NCBI GenBank assembly: GCA_023333565.1
Contig: JAJKFH010000102.1
Span: forward strand, 1,178,001 to 1,242,000
DNA: 64,000 bases
Source: Puffinus mauretanicus
Lineage: Eukaryota; Chordata; Aves; Procellariiformes; Procellariidae
Reading direction: 5' to 3'
Within the stretch, counting starts at the first letter, position 1. Every line of letters starts with the position of its first letter. The notes below the pieces were generated by a model. That model had not been told where the DNA came from. It did not search any database and saw nothing but the letters and a program-made list of their open reading frames with translations. The translations under genes and the position numbers were made by a program. Positions 45,001-59,084 of the stretch are shown in pieces.

Positions 45001-47323
45001 TCCCATGTTTCCTATTGAGGTAGGATCTAATACCTTGAGTTGCTTTGAACTGTACCGTAGGCTGAATGGCTGGTCCCTATTCGATCCGTTAAACATACAA
45101 GGGGAGTACGACCAACTTAAAAGCAGCTTGTAATAAAGTGGGTGATGTCAGTGGTACTGTTGAACTTAATAGTTTAACTGTGCTTTTTGCTGTTAAGCTA
45201 GGGAAGGGATTACTTTAAATTCTGGTCCCCCTTATAGCGGACTCTTTCCGTTACAATTCTTTGTCTGCTATGTATTGAGACTGTTCAGACATTACACTCC
45301 TAACTAGGGTTGCAGTGTATTATTCCACCATTCAGTATGTATATTCCTGAAAAATCTTGTCTGTGTTACTGTATTTCTCTAGAAGCCATTGTCTGTTTTG
45401 GCATTATTGTAATTCTGATGTTTGAGTTAATAACTTTTTCCCTTAAGTGTTCTTAATTTCTAAAGTGTGAACTAGGTAGCTTGAAACTGTGTAAGGCTCC
45501 AGTTTGGAACAGGTCAAACTTCCTATGTTCACTCAGTGAACAGTTGAACAATGATAGACGATGGCAATAACAGTGGTACTCCTACATTATAGTTCATTTT
45601 AGCAGAGGTCTTGTACTGATATTATAGCTTTCTAATACCAAATCTAATATTCTCATGTGTCTTTCTTCCTCTATGTGTTATTGATTTAAGTAGAAAGGAG
45701 AGGAGCACTTTTGATGGAACTGCCTGTTCGTGGAACAAGGATTGAAGTCGTACTAATAATATGTATACCAGTCTTCCTGTATGCCTCCAAAAAACTGAAA
45801 TAGAGCTTTTCTTAACTCTTTTCAATTTGGTGATATTAGAAGACCTCATAGACTTGAAGATGATACAGCAGAGTGGTCCACCATGACTAAACTGTTAGTT
45901 GGAAAGAATAATTTTTGTTCTGCAAAGTAGGTATTTAAGGTCCTGTTAACAGTCTGTATAACGCTTAAGACATTAGTAAGACAGAGAAACTTTCTGTATT
46001 TAGGATAAATATATATGTATATTCTGAGATAAGAGCTAGAGACCAAAAGAATTTAGAGGAGACATTTCTGTACTGCGAAAGTGATTATTGTATTGCATAA
46101 GTTACCAAGAGCAGTCATGCCAGCTATCTGAATTAGTAGTTGAAGAAGGAAACATTGTGAAATGCCGCTTTAGCCTCAGCTGGCAGGAGGGGAAAAAGAG
46201 AAGAAATTTGGTAGTGTTCTAGATATCCCAGTGTACAACTCCTTTGAATTCATTTTGTATATACACTGGTGTTTAGTGAACACAACAAAATATCAGTGTT
46301 TTTGGTAATAGTGATTTGTGGTGATTTAAGCTCCTTGACAGAAACCAGATTGCCACAGCTTCTCAGCAGGTAAGGTTGGCTATTTGGGATTACACTATTT
46401 TCTTTTCCTGCATGGATAATGCTTTGTAGTTTCTCTGTATAATTTTTGGCATGATCTGATGAACAGAGGGAAAAATGGCTGCATCTGTTAAATGTAGGGG
46501 ATCATAATTGTATCTCCATTTTTTCTCTGAAGGTAACAGTTGCCAGACCTTGAAAAGAAAGTCTTTTCAGCAAAACTTAGTTTCATAACCCACAAGGTCT
46601 ATATAAGTATATTTTTATATAGTATTTGGAGATTTATATTGGGTCCTCTAGGAAAGACCAGAGTCACCTTTTGCAGCGGAAAAAAATACAAGGACAAAGC
46701 GTATTTAGTTTCCTTCTGTGTTGATACCGGTTGTTATATCTAGGTGACTTGCTTGGTGCTTGCAGTCGTAGTACCTTGGACTGCGAAGCACAAATGGTGT
46801 GGTTTTTTTGTTATATTAGAAGCCTTGAGAAGCAGGTGGCGATGATCAGTTTTTGTAAAGCTCCATTCTAATTTAGAGATCATACTAAATCACCAAAAAA
46901 CCCCTTGATTTAGTGATTGTTCTTTTTACTCTTGAAATGCTTTGTAACTCAATCATGCCCTGTTGTTGTATTGTGTTTTATACAGTCACTTTTGCTTCCA
47001 AAGAATACTAAATAGTCTGTTTTCCTTTATTTATCCTAATGGAACTGTACTTTTTTTTTTTTTATTTATAACCTTGGACTAAACACCAAAACCTTTTGTA
47101 CTGATTGGGAGAATTCGGGGCATACCAATATACATCGTGTTTTGCAGTTGCAGAGTCAGTATTTATATTTAAACCATAAAGAAAAGAAAGAATTCATGGA
47201 AGGGTTCATTATCAACATCTAGATCAGTATTTGAAGAGCTCTTATGAGAATTTGAATTTTTGTCAGTTGACCTCCATTAAAAAAGTCTTCGTATGGATTC
47301 ACCCTAGAAAGAGACTGGATTCT

Positions 47324-47469
47324 TTAAAAAAAAAAAAAAAAAAACAAACCCAAAAACCCCACAAAAAAAAAACCCCAAAAAACCAAAAGCAACAAACAAC
47401 AAAAAACCAACCACACACAAAAAACCCAACAAAACCAAACAAAAAACCAAACCCCAAACCCCCAAAAGC
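47324..47469. repeat. A/C-only low-complexity tract
   Basis: About 145 nt contain almost no G or T on the plus strand: a run of about 20 A, followed by AAACCCC/CAAAA-like units. The minus strand is G/T-only, with several runs of 3-5 G. The plus-strand reading frame across it is Lys/Pro/Asn-rich and is not a gene. Confidence 0.9.
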
Positions 47470-49341
47470 ATAAAATTGTCATTTTATTGCATGTGTGCTC
47501 ATTGAAATGAGCATGATCAGATGACAAAATACTGGCATAGAACACCATTAAGAGTGCTTCTCGTGATCATTGCATTAGAAATCGGAGGAGTTAAACTTAT
47601 GTATAATCGTTACAGGAATAAATACCAGGTGACTGGCTTCTTCAGTTTAATTTTAGCAACTTCGTTTGTAAACTGGAATGCTAAGTAATGTTCTATCATC
47701 GGTAAACCTAAGATTTTGACAGCTGTTGCATTTAAAGTGTTTATTCATCTATATACAAGCTTTTAATTTTTTTTTTAATTTATTTATGTACTACTTTTTC
47801 TTATTGTTATTTAAATGACTCAAGTGTGTGCACAGTGGGCTGCTTTTGCTTTTCCCTGGGTAAGGGCTGCTGGTCCAGGATCCCCTTGAAACAGAGAGAA
47901 AAATGATTTAGTCCTCGTTGCTCTATGCTGCCTGCAGTTCCTGTATGGATTGCTTTTGAAATCTAGTGATTGTTGTCACTATTTTGGAAAATAAATACTG
48001 TAAGCCAACAAGGGTGAGCAATTGTTTGGAAGCAGTTAGATTCTTCCAGAATTTGACTCCACAACATCAAAAGGAATTTAAAGGCAGTATATAGTTTCCT
48101 AACAATCTCGAGCAGTTCATTGCAAGCACACAAAATAAGACCAGGTCATGGGGTGATGGGTTTTCATGCATAACATAATGAAAATACACTTTTTATTGAG
48201 GGAGGGAGAAAGGGATGGAGATCAGCTGTCCAATAAAAAGATCTTTTTCAATGCTCTGCAAATATAGCAGAGAAGTGGAGAATAAATTCTACTTTTTTGA
48301 AAGGTGCTTTGTTAATACCTATTTTTGTATCATATCTGCATTGTTTTCAGGTTCTGTAGTGTGTTGCTATGCATTTCTGTTTCTACAGTGGTACCCTTTC
48401 CTGCTTCTTCCCTTCTTTTCCTCCCCCTTCATATCCTATCCCTGCCCCAGTGGGCTGGGGAGAGAAACAGGGAGACAGCCTAGGTTTGGAAAAACAAGCA
48501 AGTAATAAATGGTAGTCTGAAGATAACTAAACCTCACTGGTATCTGTATCAAAGCTAAGAATGGTTGCATTTTTTCCTGGCCAATACATGCTGCTTCATC
48601 ATCATCATGTTCTTATAAGCAGCGCTGTCAAGGAGTAGGCACTTCACTAAATACTCTTTTGCTGTCTAAGTGTTTCACAGATGCAGGCCTTCTACATGAG
48701 AAAGTATGCTTGACATTAAGTTTATGGATTTTTGATCCTTCTTGTCAGATGATCAGGTACCAGCTACCTTGGGCTGTTAAATTTTGAGAACAGATGGTCT
48801 TCTAATTATATGTTGATGTGGATTCAGAAGAATATGGGGTCATGCATTTCTTCTGATCCTTTTTGTCACTTTTTTCTGAGATTAAAACAAGTCAGCACAT
48901 GAACTACCGCCATTCAGAGATGAAAATCTTTTTTCTTCAGGTACTTTGTACAGGATCTGGTTCTTCCATAGTAGTTGATTGCTCCTGGCATCAAAAAAAA
49001 ATGTATGCAAATCCTACCTTTTTTAATGCAGTGTGATGAGGCTTACATACCTTTTTCCCTTACAGGAGTCATGAAATTGTCTGAGTAATAGTCTGGTTTT
49101 TAGTGGAATCATGTCCCAGATGACAAATACTTATTTTTGACTGAGGGGAGGGAAAAGCTTTCTGAACATATGTTTGTGTTGTAGCATGTTGTCTTTGAGG
49201 ACCTGTGAGTGCAAGAATGCTCATCTCAGGCTTAACCTATTGGTAGACTTGAGTTATTTGGACGAGGAAGAAGTCCTGACACTGAAGATAGTGGTGTGTC
49301 CTATAGCAGACCTCCTGTCTTGGTATGAGAAAACAAAGCTC

Positions 49342-49378
<37 letters not shown>
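49342..49378. repeat. T24/A13 homopolymer pair
   Basis: Twenty-four T (49342-49365) are followed at once by thirteen A (49366-49378). The junction is self-complementary for 26 bp. Copy counts are likely unstable or uncertain in sequencing. Confidence 0.9.
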
Positions 49379-52300
49379 CATGGGTATAATTGATTAGACT
49401 TTCCACATTATAAGTGGATATCAGTTCTCAGATGAACAGAAACAAACCGTGAGGCAACAAAAGTAATTTGAGATAACTAGAGCTCTCCTCATTAGAGAGG
49501 CAAGATACCCATGCAGCTATTCCAGCATCTGATCTCACATGTGTAGGCATCCATGAACCTTATTCTTATGGCTAGAGAGATGGAAACATTTAATACTAAA
49601 CATTTGATTTGCCAAAGGATTCAGGGCATCATACCAAAACTCTTAAGCTCTTGCTAAAAATGTTAGAAATGTCAAAAGCAACACAGCTAAGAAACACCAA
49701 CCTGCTTGGAAAGTAAAGCTTTATTGTAGAAGATGCTAATCCTCCATAGTCAATTCATGCCTTGGATCTGATCTAAAGAAGCAGTAGATTGATGAGAAAG
49801 ACATTGTCTTTAAGAGTGGTCATACTTCTACAACCTAGGGTAGATCCTTTCAGTGGAGCTAGATATGATGATTGAAGGTTTCTATACTGTGTCTACGCTC
49901 AACACTTTCTTGCCAGCGTGCTACAAAATGAAATTACTTTTTCTGCTTTTCAGAAACTGGAAGGTGCGTCTCATGCACACAAATGGAAAGCAACTGTGAG
50001 GTTTTTCTCTTCCACATAAGAAAAACGTGGTCTTAGTTGTATTGTGGACTTAAAAAGAGTGAAGGAGTGTGTAGGATAAGATTTGCTCCTATCTCTTTTT
50101 AGGTTAGGGTTTGTTTCATGGAAGTCTTATGGGACATAGTTGTTTATCTGATCCAAAAGAGATCCCTCAGTTCACAGTAAGACTTAATTATTGGTCTAGA
50201 TTTTGAATCAACTAAAAAGGTATATATGAAGTTCCTGAAAGTGGTTTTGGCTTCTATGGCAAGAGGTTTCAATATTTCTTTGCTGGATGAGAGTAGTACA
50301 TCCATGGAGAAGATGAAAAAAGCTTTAGGCTGAGGATTAGTGCTAATAGGTGAAACGGTGAATCCCAGAATAATCCTAGGAAAACGAAATGGGCAGAAAG
50401 AACAAGCATAGTAAAGGCTTGTAATTAGGTTGTTAGGAAATGCTGTGCCCTGCACTGGAGATTAACGGTGTATGCAGAGTAATTGTACAAAAGGCCTACA
50501 GCCATAGATTTGGTTTTTTTGAGGGTAGAGGAATTTCCCAGCCTTCATCAGCCTGTAGATCAGTTGAGTAAAATCAAATTATTCTATCTATGGAAGCTTT
50601 GATTTGGAGGACAATTTTTAAGGCGTTCTCCTTCAGCCAGTATCCGATGGGTCAGGTTTGGCCATATGGTTGTGAGTCTGTTAATGTGTAACCATTTTAA
50701 TAGATCTGTGAGCCTAGTTACTCAAAGGAGGGACCTGTCTAAGGAAGCATAGGTATACTTTTATATGAGAAAGTAAATAGTGTGCTATATATGTGCAGTC
50801 AACAGCATTTTTTACGGGCGAAGAAGAATGAAAAACTCAACCATTTTGTGATCCTCTTTGTAGAGGGCGTTTGGACCTTCTGATCACTTCACCGTGTCTG
50901 GGAGGTTCAAAAGAATGGAGTTATCTCCAGTAGTTTGGGCAGGGGAACCCCAAAAAAGACCTTGTAATAAAATGAGCTCATCCAAACTTTTCTTAACACT
51001 GAATTGGTTTTGGTTTGAACTAGCAGATGGTTTTGACAGTAAGAAAAGTTTTAATAAGTACGCTTTGGCCGTGATTCACGAGAAGCTCCATGCACATACT
51101 TCACCAAACAGCTGAAGTAAGTGTGGGTACTACTGTGTGTGTTCAGGTTATGATTTGTAATACCAGAGGCCTCGGCTTTTGCAGTTGTGTAACATGCTAG
51201 TGAGATCCTACTAGTAGTTCCACAATTAATCCTTTATTAGCCATTTTAGTTGGAAATAGTATGCCTTCTAATTACTCTTACAAAACCTGTCTTACTTTTT
51301 TTGAGCTTTTTTGTTTTAATTAACTAAATATGTTTATAATTTGACTTTAAAATTGGACTTAACATATAATAATTGAACAAATTTGATGGTCGTATGGCCG
51401 TTATGTTCTCTCTCCTCCATCCTCTTAGAAATAAGATTCAAAATCCAATGTTTGCCATTTAAAGAAGGTTCCAAGTTATCATTTCTATCCAGGAAAAGCT
51501 TTTACTTTTTTTTTTCCTAAGGCTGGGAATGCATTCAAGACTAGCCTTCTAAAACTGCATGCTGTGTTTTCTCAAAGCTGAATCAATTTAGTGTGTACTT
51601 ATTCAGAAATTATTCCTCTCCTTTCCATTTGGCTGAACCAGCTCAAATCTGTATGCCTTTAAGAGGTCTGAGGTCTGTCTCTTTTTTTAACTGTGTGAGA
51701 ATTGTCATTCATTCATATTTAGCGTCACTTTTTTGTTAATTAACTGATTATAGTGTTTCATGTCAGACTTCTTTAATCTGAAAGACTGGGAACTTGTGGA
51801 AAAAATCATTAATTCACTTTCTTTTATACTTAATACAGTTAATGTTTCTTTGTGAACTGCTGAACGCTAGACAGTCTTTGAAGACTGATCTGGAAAAAGT
51901 AGATCTATACTTCACAGGTTGAACTTGTTAGCAGGTTATTTGGTGCAGTAAGACCTGATTATAGGTAGACAGTAGTTGATGTTGGGACTGCCTTCATATA
52001 TGCTGTATATAATTTGGCTGTTTAACTCTTGACTAGATTTATTCTGGTCTATTGAACCAAACATTCCCCTGCACATGTGGTTTTATGCTGTCAGAAGGAG
52101 CGATACTCCTGTTCACTTCTTTATTTCTTCATTAGGTATTGGGGTGTGTTTGGTGTGCGCCTGGAGCAGAGCTTCTGTTTTAGTTTCCTCTGATTTCTAT
52201 CTAGTTCACACACACCAAAACTGTTTTGTGAAACCAACCAATACATGACAAGTAGGAACTATCTGAGGATCTTCCAAACAGCGCTGCTGCTGCAAAATAA

Positions 52301-55300
52301 AAGGCTGTTGGGGATGTAGTCATGTTTGTACAGCTTCTAATGCTTGAGCCTCTGAAGGAGTTTAAATACTGATGAATTAAACATTTCAACACTCAGGAAG
52401 GTACATGTTATTTCCACCAATGAATGCATATTGTAAAATGTTTCCAAACCAGTAAATTGGGTTAGAGATAATGTGTTTATTCCAAATCATGCAGTTAGTG
52501 GTTGCTCTGGTTTGAGATATTGGAAAATTTTATCCTCTGTGCTAACCATTAGAAAGCAAAATCACCCCCTACTTCAAAAACTAATTGGTTATATTAAGTG
52601 CTGTGAGCTCTTCAGACATGTATTCATAAGAGCTCTATAGTACGCTTAAGGTTAGGCTTGAAGCAAGACATCTTTTATTTTTGCCTCCTCTTCTTGAAGG
52701 GTGTTGAGCTTCAGCTATCCTGCACAGTTGACATGTATTTCTCTGTAATTAAGCAAGTCTGTCAATTAATTTTTTTAACTGTCTGTGAGTGAAGGTACTA
52801 ATTTTTAGTAGTGCACCAATAACAAGAAGGGTCAATAAAACATATAGGCTTATATATAACTGATACAATGAGATGAGATTTTGCTGCTGAGCACTTTCAT
52901 TTTCTGGACTTCAAATCTGTTCAATTAGGACTTCATGAATAGCAGACTTTACTACAAAAAATGCAGAAGTAATATTTTTTTCCATTAAAATGGGTCACTT
53001 TACTCAATATTTCTGTATTTTCACTGCTTTTTCATTTTAAGAGGGAATATACTATATTTTTCTTAATTTTTTTTTATTCTTATTGGATGGACAATATTTC
53101 TGCCACTAATCTTCCATTCAGTTAGGCTTCTTTTGTTTTTCTTTTAAGCTATGAAAATCAGTGGTTTCTGCTTTTTTATTCATATTTATGTATGTTGCAA
53201 ATAGAATCGGTGATTAACTTGCAAAACTTCTTACCATATGAACTGTTTCTTATAAATCTTCACATTTTTGGAGCAGTTGGAGACCTGATAAAGAGCCCAC
53301 CTTTAATTTATGGAAGTCACTTTCTTAACTGAATTGGACGACAGATTTGCACACAGTAGAGTAACTAGTGAGGTATTTCATAATTAAAAAGGCAGAACAT
53401 GAATTTGGTGGCTTATGGTCTCTATTAATCCTAAAGTAATTGGTTGAGGTTCTGCCAGGTATAAGTGATACTTTGCATCCCTTGTACAGTACGTCATAAA
53501 CCTGAATTACAAGTAATGAGTGACACTGTGTTAGTACTTCATCAGGTTACAAAACTGCTATTAATGCCATAAACAGATTCAGTTTCCAGTAGGAAACTTC
53601 TTCCCATTTAACCTTTTTTAACACGTTCTGAATTATCATCTCAGTTGTTTTCAGAACTTTTGTCTATCACATCAGTTTTTTCATCATTAAAAGGTGCTAT
53701 TAAACAGTACAACATTAAATCAAGAGATAGGAACTTATGTAAAACATGAAGTATAAGGCATTAGAGATGTATTATTATTAGAAGTAAATGATTGATAATT
53801 ATTAACAGTACATATAAATACTTAAGTTGGTAGCTGAAATGGATGTTTTTTCTTCCCAAAGTCTTTTACCTCTTAATTTGTGATCTTTTGGGCTGGTTTC
53901 CTCTTCCTTAAGCATAGTTCCTTTCTTTTCCCCCTTCGGCATTGGGCTGGCTGTTGGGAAATGAGTAGCATAATTGTTCTCATGTCACTTTTGATTTTGG
54001 AATAATTTAAATTGTGCAAGTTCAGTTTCGTGCAACAGGTTATGCCTTAAGGCGCGCACACATATGTATCCAAGCTACTCGTTTAAATGGCTAACATGGA
54101 AGCAAGAAGGGCCCTGTTTTTCATGGAGTTCTTATAATGCCTCATGTTCAAAGCACAGTTTATGTTGACTTCATAGTTGCAAGTGATTTATGCTTCTTCT
54201 GAATGGCCAACAGTCAGGTTAACAACAGAAGACTGTGGACATCATAAATTGTAGAGAAATGTTTAACCAATTTGACAATCAACACCTGACACAAACTCAC
54301 TGGAGAAAACATATATCTGTTGTTTTAGCTGTATTTTTCCACTAATCTCAGTTTTCTGCTCATTCTTGATGCATCTTTAATTTCTGTAATAAAATTCCAG
54401 ATCCGTTGGGCAGTATCAGTAATTACTATCACTATGGGTTTTTTTCACATCTGTTTAGTACCGTTCAGTCTCTGCACCAAATGAGGCACAGTTGGTATTG
54501 TAATAATGTGAGCACATATTCAGCATTCGGAGAATAAAGTAAAATCAATTCAGTATAAGTCCACCCAAATATTAGGAAGTCTTGAACTTTGCACATATTT
54601 TTAATATAGTTCTTGGATGGAATTTGCTTTAAAAATGCTGTATTTCCACTATCAATCTTACATAACTTGTCATTGTTGTCCCCTTTTCCTGGTATTAGTT
54701 TTAGTGAGTTGAGTGAATTCTTCAGGTGAACTGAGTGTCAGGGAACTGTTCTGGTTAAAGAGTGACTTAACAAAAAGGCTAATTTTCACATGACTTTGTT
54801 CCTTAAACAGCAGTGCTGAGGGAAATAAGATTAAAAGATATAACCTTAGAACTGTAAAAATATTTATTACTGTAAAACATGCTTTGTAATGAACTCTAGA
54901 ATGAAATCAATCTTGCTTATGCTGACTCATGAATCTTTTATTTCCTGCTCAAAATGTCTATTTCCAGAACAGAGTTTGGACAGAAGTAGTAAATGAGGAT
55001 TGAATTTTCTTTCAGTTTTATAAACTCACTAAAAATATGCTTCAGTTTCTGAAGATTCCCATTCCTGGGCAAGTATTAAGGAAAGGAATAAAGGAGGTTT
55101 TTCTCAACTCCTGCTTGTGGAACTGAGGGCTTTCTTCAAGAACATTCAATGTGAAATGTAGACTAGTGTTGACGCCCTAGACAGATTACTCAATTTCTTC
55201 AGCCTTCCCATTTGGCTTTCTACATTCTCCCAAGTATACAAATAGAGAGATAACACATCTGAACAAAATTTTGCATCTTTCTGTGCTATGCCAATCTGCT

Positions 55301-55397
55301 CAGGTACTCAAGAAGATCTCCCAGGCCTCTGCGATCAGAGGCAGGGTTCAAGGAGAAGAACTACCAGTGGTGAATTGAATGAGTGTTGAGTCAGGGA

Positions 55398-56769
55398 TTA
55401 CCTGAAAGAAGTTGATCCATACAAGACCACAGGATGAATCTGAAGTTGCTGAGGTTGCTGATGATGCCACTGGAAAGCTTATTTCTATCATCTTTAAAAG
55501 ACAACAGAAATTGGGAAGAGGTCTCAAAACAACTCAAAAGGCAAATGTTACACAATCTTCAAAACAGGCCAAAGGACAAGCCGTGAAATTACAGGCTGGT
55601 ACGCCTTGCTTCAGTCCCCAGAAATGTTGTGGGGTGAATCCTTTTGGACACATTTCTGTGCATGTCAATGACAAGATGATGATTGGGAACAGTCAGCATG
55701 GATTCATCAAGGATAAATCATGCCTGACCTCATTGCTTTCTGTGATAGAATGTCTATATTTGTGGGTGAGGAAGGAGCAGTGGATATCATTTACCTTGTC
55801 TTTAGCAAGGCTTTCATCACTGCCTCCCACAATATTCTTGTCATTGTAGTTAGAATGCTATGCTCTAAGTGGTTGGGCAGCCAGATGGGTAAAAAGCTGG
55901 TTGCATGATCAGGCTCAGAGTGTAGTGATTAATGGGTTAATCACTACCCAATTGCTTGTAACAAGCTGAGTCCTGTTTGAAATCTTTATCAATGACCTGG
56001 ATGGAGGTGTCATGGTCCACTTCCATTCAGATAGCAGATGACACCAAACTAGGGGGACCAGTTGATAGGCTCAAGGGCAAAGCTGCCATTCAGAGAGACC
56101 TAGTCTGCAGAAATGAGCAGGCAGAAGGCTTATGAGATTCAGCAAGGATGAATGGGAAGAAAGAGCACCTTAGAAAGATAGAGGCTGGGGTCTGGTTGGT
56201 TAGGGAGCAGCTCTGCAGAAAAGGACTGGGGGGGCCTGATGGACAGCAGGTTGAACATGAGCCAGGGGTGCGCCCAGGCAGTGAAGTCATTATCTCCTTC
56301 AGCTTGGCACTTGTTAAACCGTATGTAGAATACTGTATCCAGCTTTGGGCTGCCCAATACAAAAAAGACATCCATACCAAGCGAGTTCCTTGGAGGAGTA
56401 CCAAAGTGTTTAGTGAGCTGAAGCACAGACCCTGTAAGAAGAGGCTGAGGGAATGGGCCTTGTTTATCTTGTAGAAGAGGAGGCTTTGGGGGGACCTAAT
56501 AGCAGACTCCTGTACTTTGAGAAGGTTGTTGAGAAGATGGAACCAGGATCTTCACATGCTGCATGGTGGGAGGATGAGAAACAATGGGCATGAATAGAAA
56601 TGAGATTCTCATCGAATTTAAGAAAAACCTTGGAGGTTTTCAAGATCTGATTGGTTAAAGTCCTGAGCAAGTTAGTTTAATCTCATAGCTGACTGTGCCT
56701 TGAGTAGGAGGTTAAACTAGATGACCTCCTGCTGTCCTTTCCAACCTGAATTGTTCTATCATAATTCTG
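55398..56769 (+). mobile_element. CR1 LINE copy 1, degenerate ORF2 and 3' end
   Basis: Translation in shifting frames recalls CR1 reverse transcriptase: Asp-Tyr-Leu-Lys-Glu-Val-Asp-Pro-Tyr-Lys near the start, then Gln-His-Gly-Phe-Ile-Lys-Asp-Lys-Ser-Cys-Leu-Thr (about 55698-55733), then Phe-Ile-Asn-Asp-Leu-Asp and Ala-Asp-Asp-Thr near 56035. A Val-Glu-Tyr-Cys-Ile-Gln-Leu-Trp segment near 56320 follows. The 3' end (CTAGATGACCTCCTGCTGTC, then CTTTCCAACCTGAATTGTTC, then TATCATAATTCT) is CR1-like. Many stops and frameshifts are present, so it is an inert 5'-truncated fossil. Confidence 0.88.
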
Positions 56770-57016
56770 TTTTGAAACACTGATTGGCATAGCGTATTAT
56801 ATGTGCTTAGGTTTCTAGCCTAAGTCATAAATGAATATGACTTTCTGTACTCATCTTGCTTCAGAAGGTGTGGAAGGGATGCTAGATGTGTAAAGTGTGT
56901 ATCACTGCTGAGTTATGTATAATTGATGGTACACTACATTGCGGAGTTTTCAAAGCCTCGCATATTGTGATTCAGTTATGTTTTCCCATAAGCATACTAA
57001 AAGTCACCAGCATACT

Positions 57017-57118
57017 TAGAATCATAGAATCATAAAGGTTGGAAAAGACTGCTAAGATCATCAAGTCCAACCATCAACCCAACACCACCATGCCCACTAC
57101 AGCATGTCCCTAAGCGCC
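57017..57118 (-). mobile_element. CR1 LINE 3'-end fragment
   Basis: TAGAATCATAGAATCATAAA on the plus strand, then GGTTGGAAAAGACTGCTAAG ATCATCAAGTCCAACC and a further CCATGCCCACTACAGCATGT segment, is the reverse complement of a CR1 3' end. It is 5'-truncated to about 100 bp and lies 250 bp from CR1 copy 1 in opposite orientation. Confidence 0.92.
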
Positions 57119-59084
57119 TTAAGAAAAGAGTAAATGCATTTTCTGCAAGTTTTTTTCTAAATGGGTGCAACAATTGTGGTTATTTTGGAAAGAGATCCTT
57201 GCTTGTAGTTTCTGATTAAAGTTAAGTTGGGACTGATCGAGAAGTGTACATCTCCCATCTAGCAGTGCTTTGACACCTGTAGGTTCACCTGCATGAGGTG
57301 ATAGAGAGAAAAAAGCTTAGAAAATCTTTAGTGAAGGAAGGTGGTGTTCTCTGTCTCTGGAGCCATTGTTAATGTGACCTAAGTTTTCCAGTTGTCTAAG
57401 CCTTGATGGTAACCCAAGATCTTTTGTTCTTCCACAGTGACTGAGCTTCCCATGTAAGTTTAGCTGGAAAAACACTGCATAAAATATAGTAGTACTGAGT
57501 GGACTTTCAGACAACCAAAACATTGCACCCCAAAACTATATTGAGTTGTGGCATTGGCAGTGCCGAGACTGGAACCTGTCTGCTTTTGTTTCCAGTATTA
57601 CTGATGTGTTCTTGCTGGACATACCAGTGCTGAGAGACTATCAGCTGCCCAGGCTTACAAGGTTGCTACAGACTCTCTGCATGTCAGTGACTAGACTGTT
57701 CTCTTCTGGCCTGACAGTCAGTGGCATCAGTACTCACCTTGTCTGTTAAAAGTAAAATGAAAAAGTGTCAGGTATGGCAAATGCTATGGCATGTTGCTAG
57801 CACTATGTTCATTTTCTTCATCAAGCATTCAGGCTTTCCTCCAGGGAGGAGTCGTAGTCCAGATGCATTAGATCCAGATTGACTTCAAGGCTTATGTTTG
57901 ACAGTATTCCCACAAATCCAACGTTATTTATAAAAGTATAACTGTTATTTTTAAAAATCCTAGGTTCAGGACATAGATAATTTTGGCTTGTTTTGTCTCT
58001 CACCTTTTCACTAGCTTTGATGCTGTTGCAGATTTATTTTAAAATGTTGATTAGTTTCTTCACTAGATACATTTTTCTCAAATTCTTTATAATTTTAATG
58101 TTAACACCTGTATACAAAGTTTCTGTGTTTCAAAGCACTGAACAAATGCTCATGACTATCATTTATTTTTAAATACATCTCTGAGGGTGGAAGTTATTAT
58201 GTTACAGATGGTGATGGTATATTTAAAGTATTAATCAACATGTAGGCATATCTGTATGAGAGTTTGTGGTGAGCCTTATGTTGTCACTTAATCTTTTTTT
58301 AACTTCAAGAAGAGTGCTCAGTCTGCATGAGAGTTCTGTAGCTGCTCTGCCTTTGGCTCACTGTTCAATTTCAATTCAGGTCAGACCATCTTCATGTTAG
58401 TTTTTTCAATAGTCTTGCCATCAAATTTCCTGAGGGTTTTCTCTAGTCTTATAGTTTAATTTTTCAGAGTATGGTTAGCCATTTTATTTTGATGTGCCAT
58501 TTGTAATTCTTCATTCACTATCTGTTTAACCAATTTATAAAATGCATGCCTATGATCTGATTTTTTTTAAACATTTTTAAATATTGGATATAAATCTTAT
58601 AGACTAAACCCCAACATTACATCTTGTTAAAAATCTAAATTTTAACTCAATTTTTAAATTTTTTTATTTCATAATAAATTGATTTAGCTGAGTTATCACT
58701 ACATCTGCTTTCTAGGTGTTAGGAAAGAAATCTTTCTCAGCACCCCTGAATGCACACAATGCGTCCAAGATGACAGCTTGTCCAATGACACAGTGAATAG
58801 CCTTTAGGCTTAGTCTTGTCTAGATGATCTCATTTCCCCACCTATTTTCAGCATGTTTTATTTCCTTCTTTCTAATTTCATAACCTTCCCATTTCAGTCT
58901 GCCATCTTCATCATGTTTTGCAGTCTGTGGGCAGCATGGAAGATATGAACTGTGTTTAACTTGTAGCAAATGTGATAAACCACACTGAGTCCGACTCGCC
59001 TTTAAGTTCTGATTAGTTTTTTCATTTCATCCTCATACTACTAGAACAAGGACAGTGAAAGAAGCTCTTTTTTTCATGACCTCT

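Noticed and set aside
47231..47473. Lys/Pro/Asn-rich frame of 80 codons
   Set aside because: It is a translation of the A/C-only low-complexity tract.
55412..55849. 145-codon frame
   Set aside because: It is part of the CR1 ORF2 fossil, read partly in the wrong frame.
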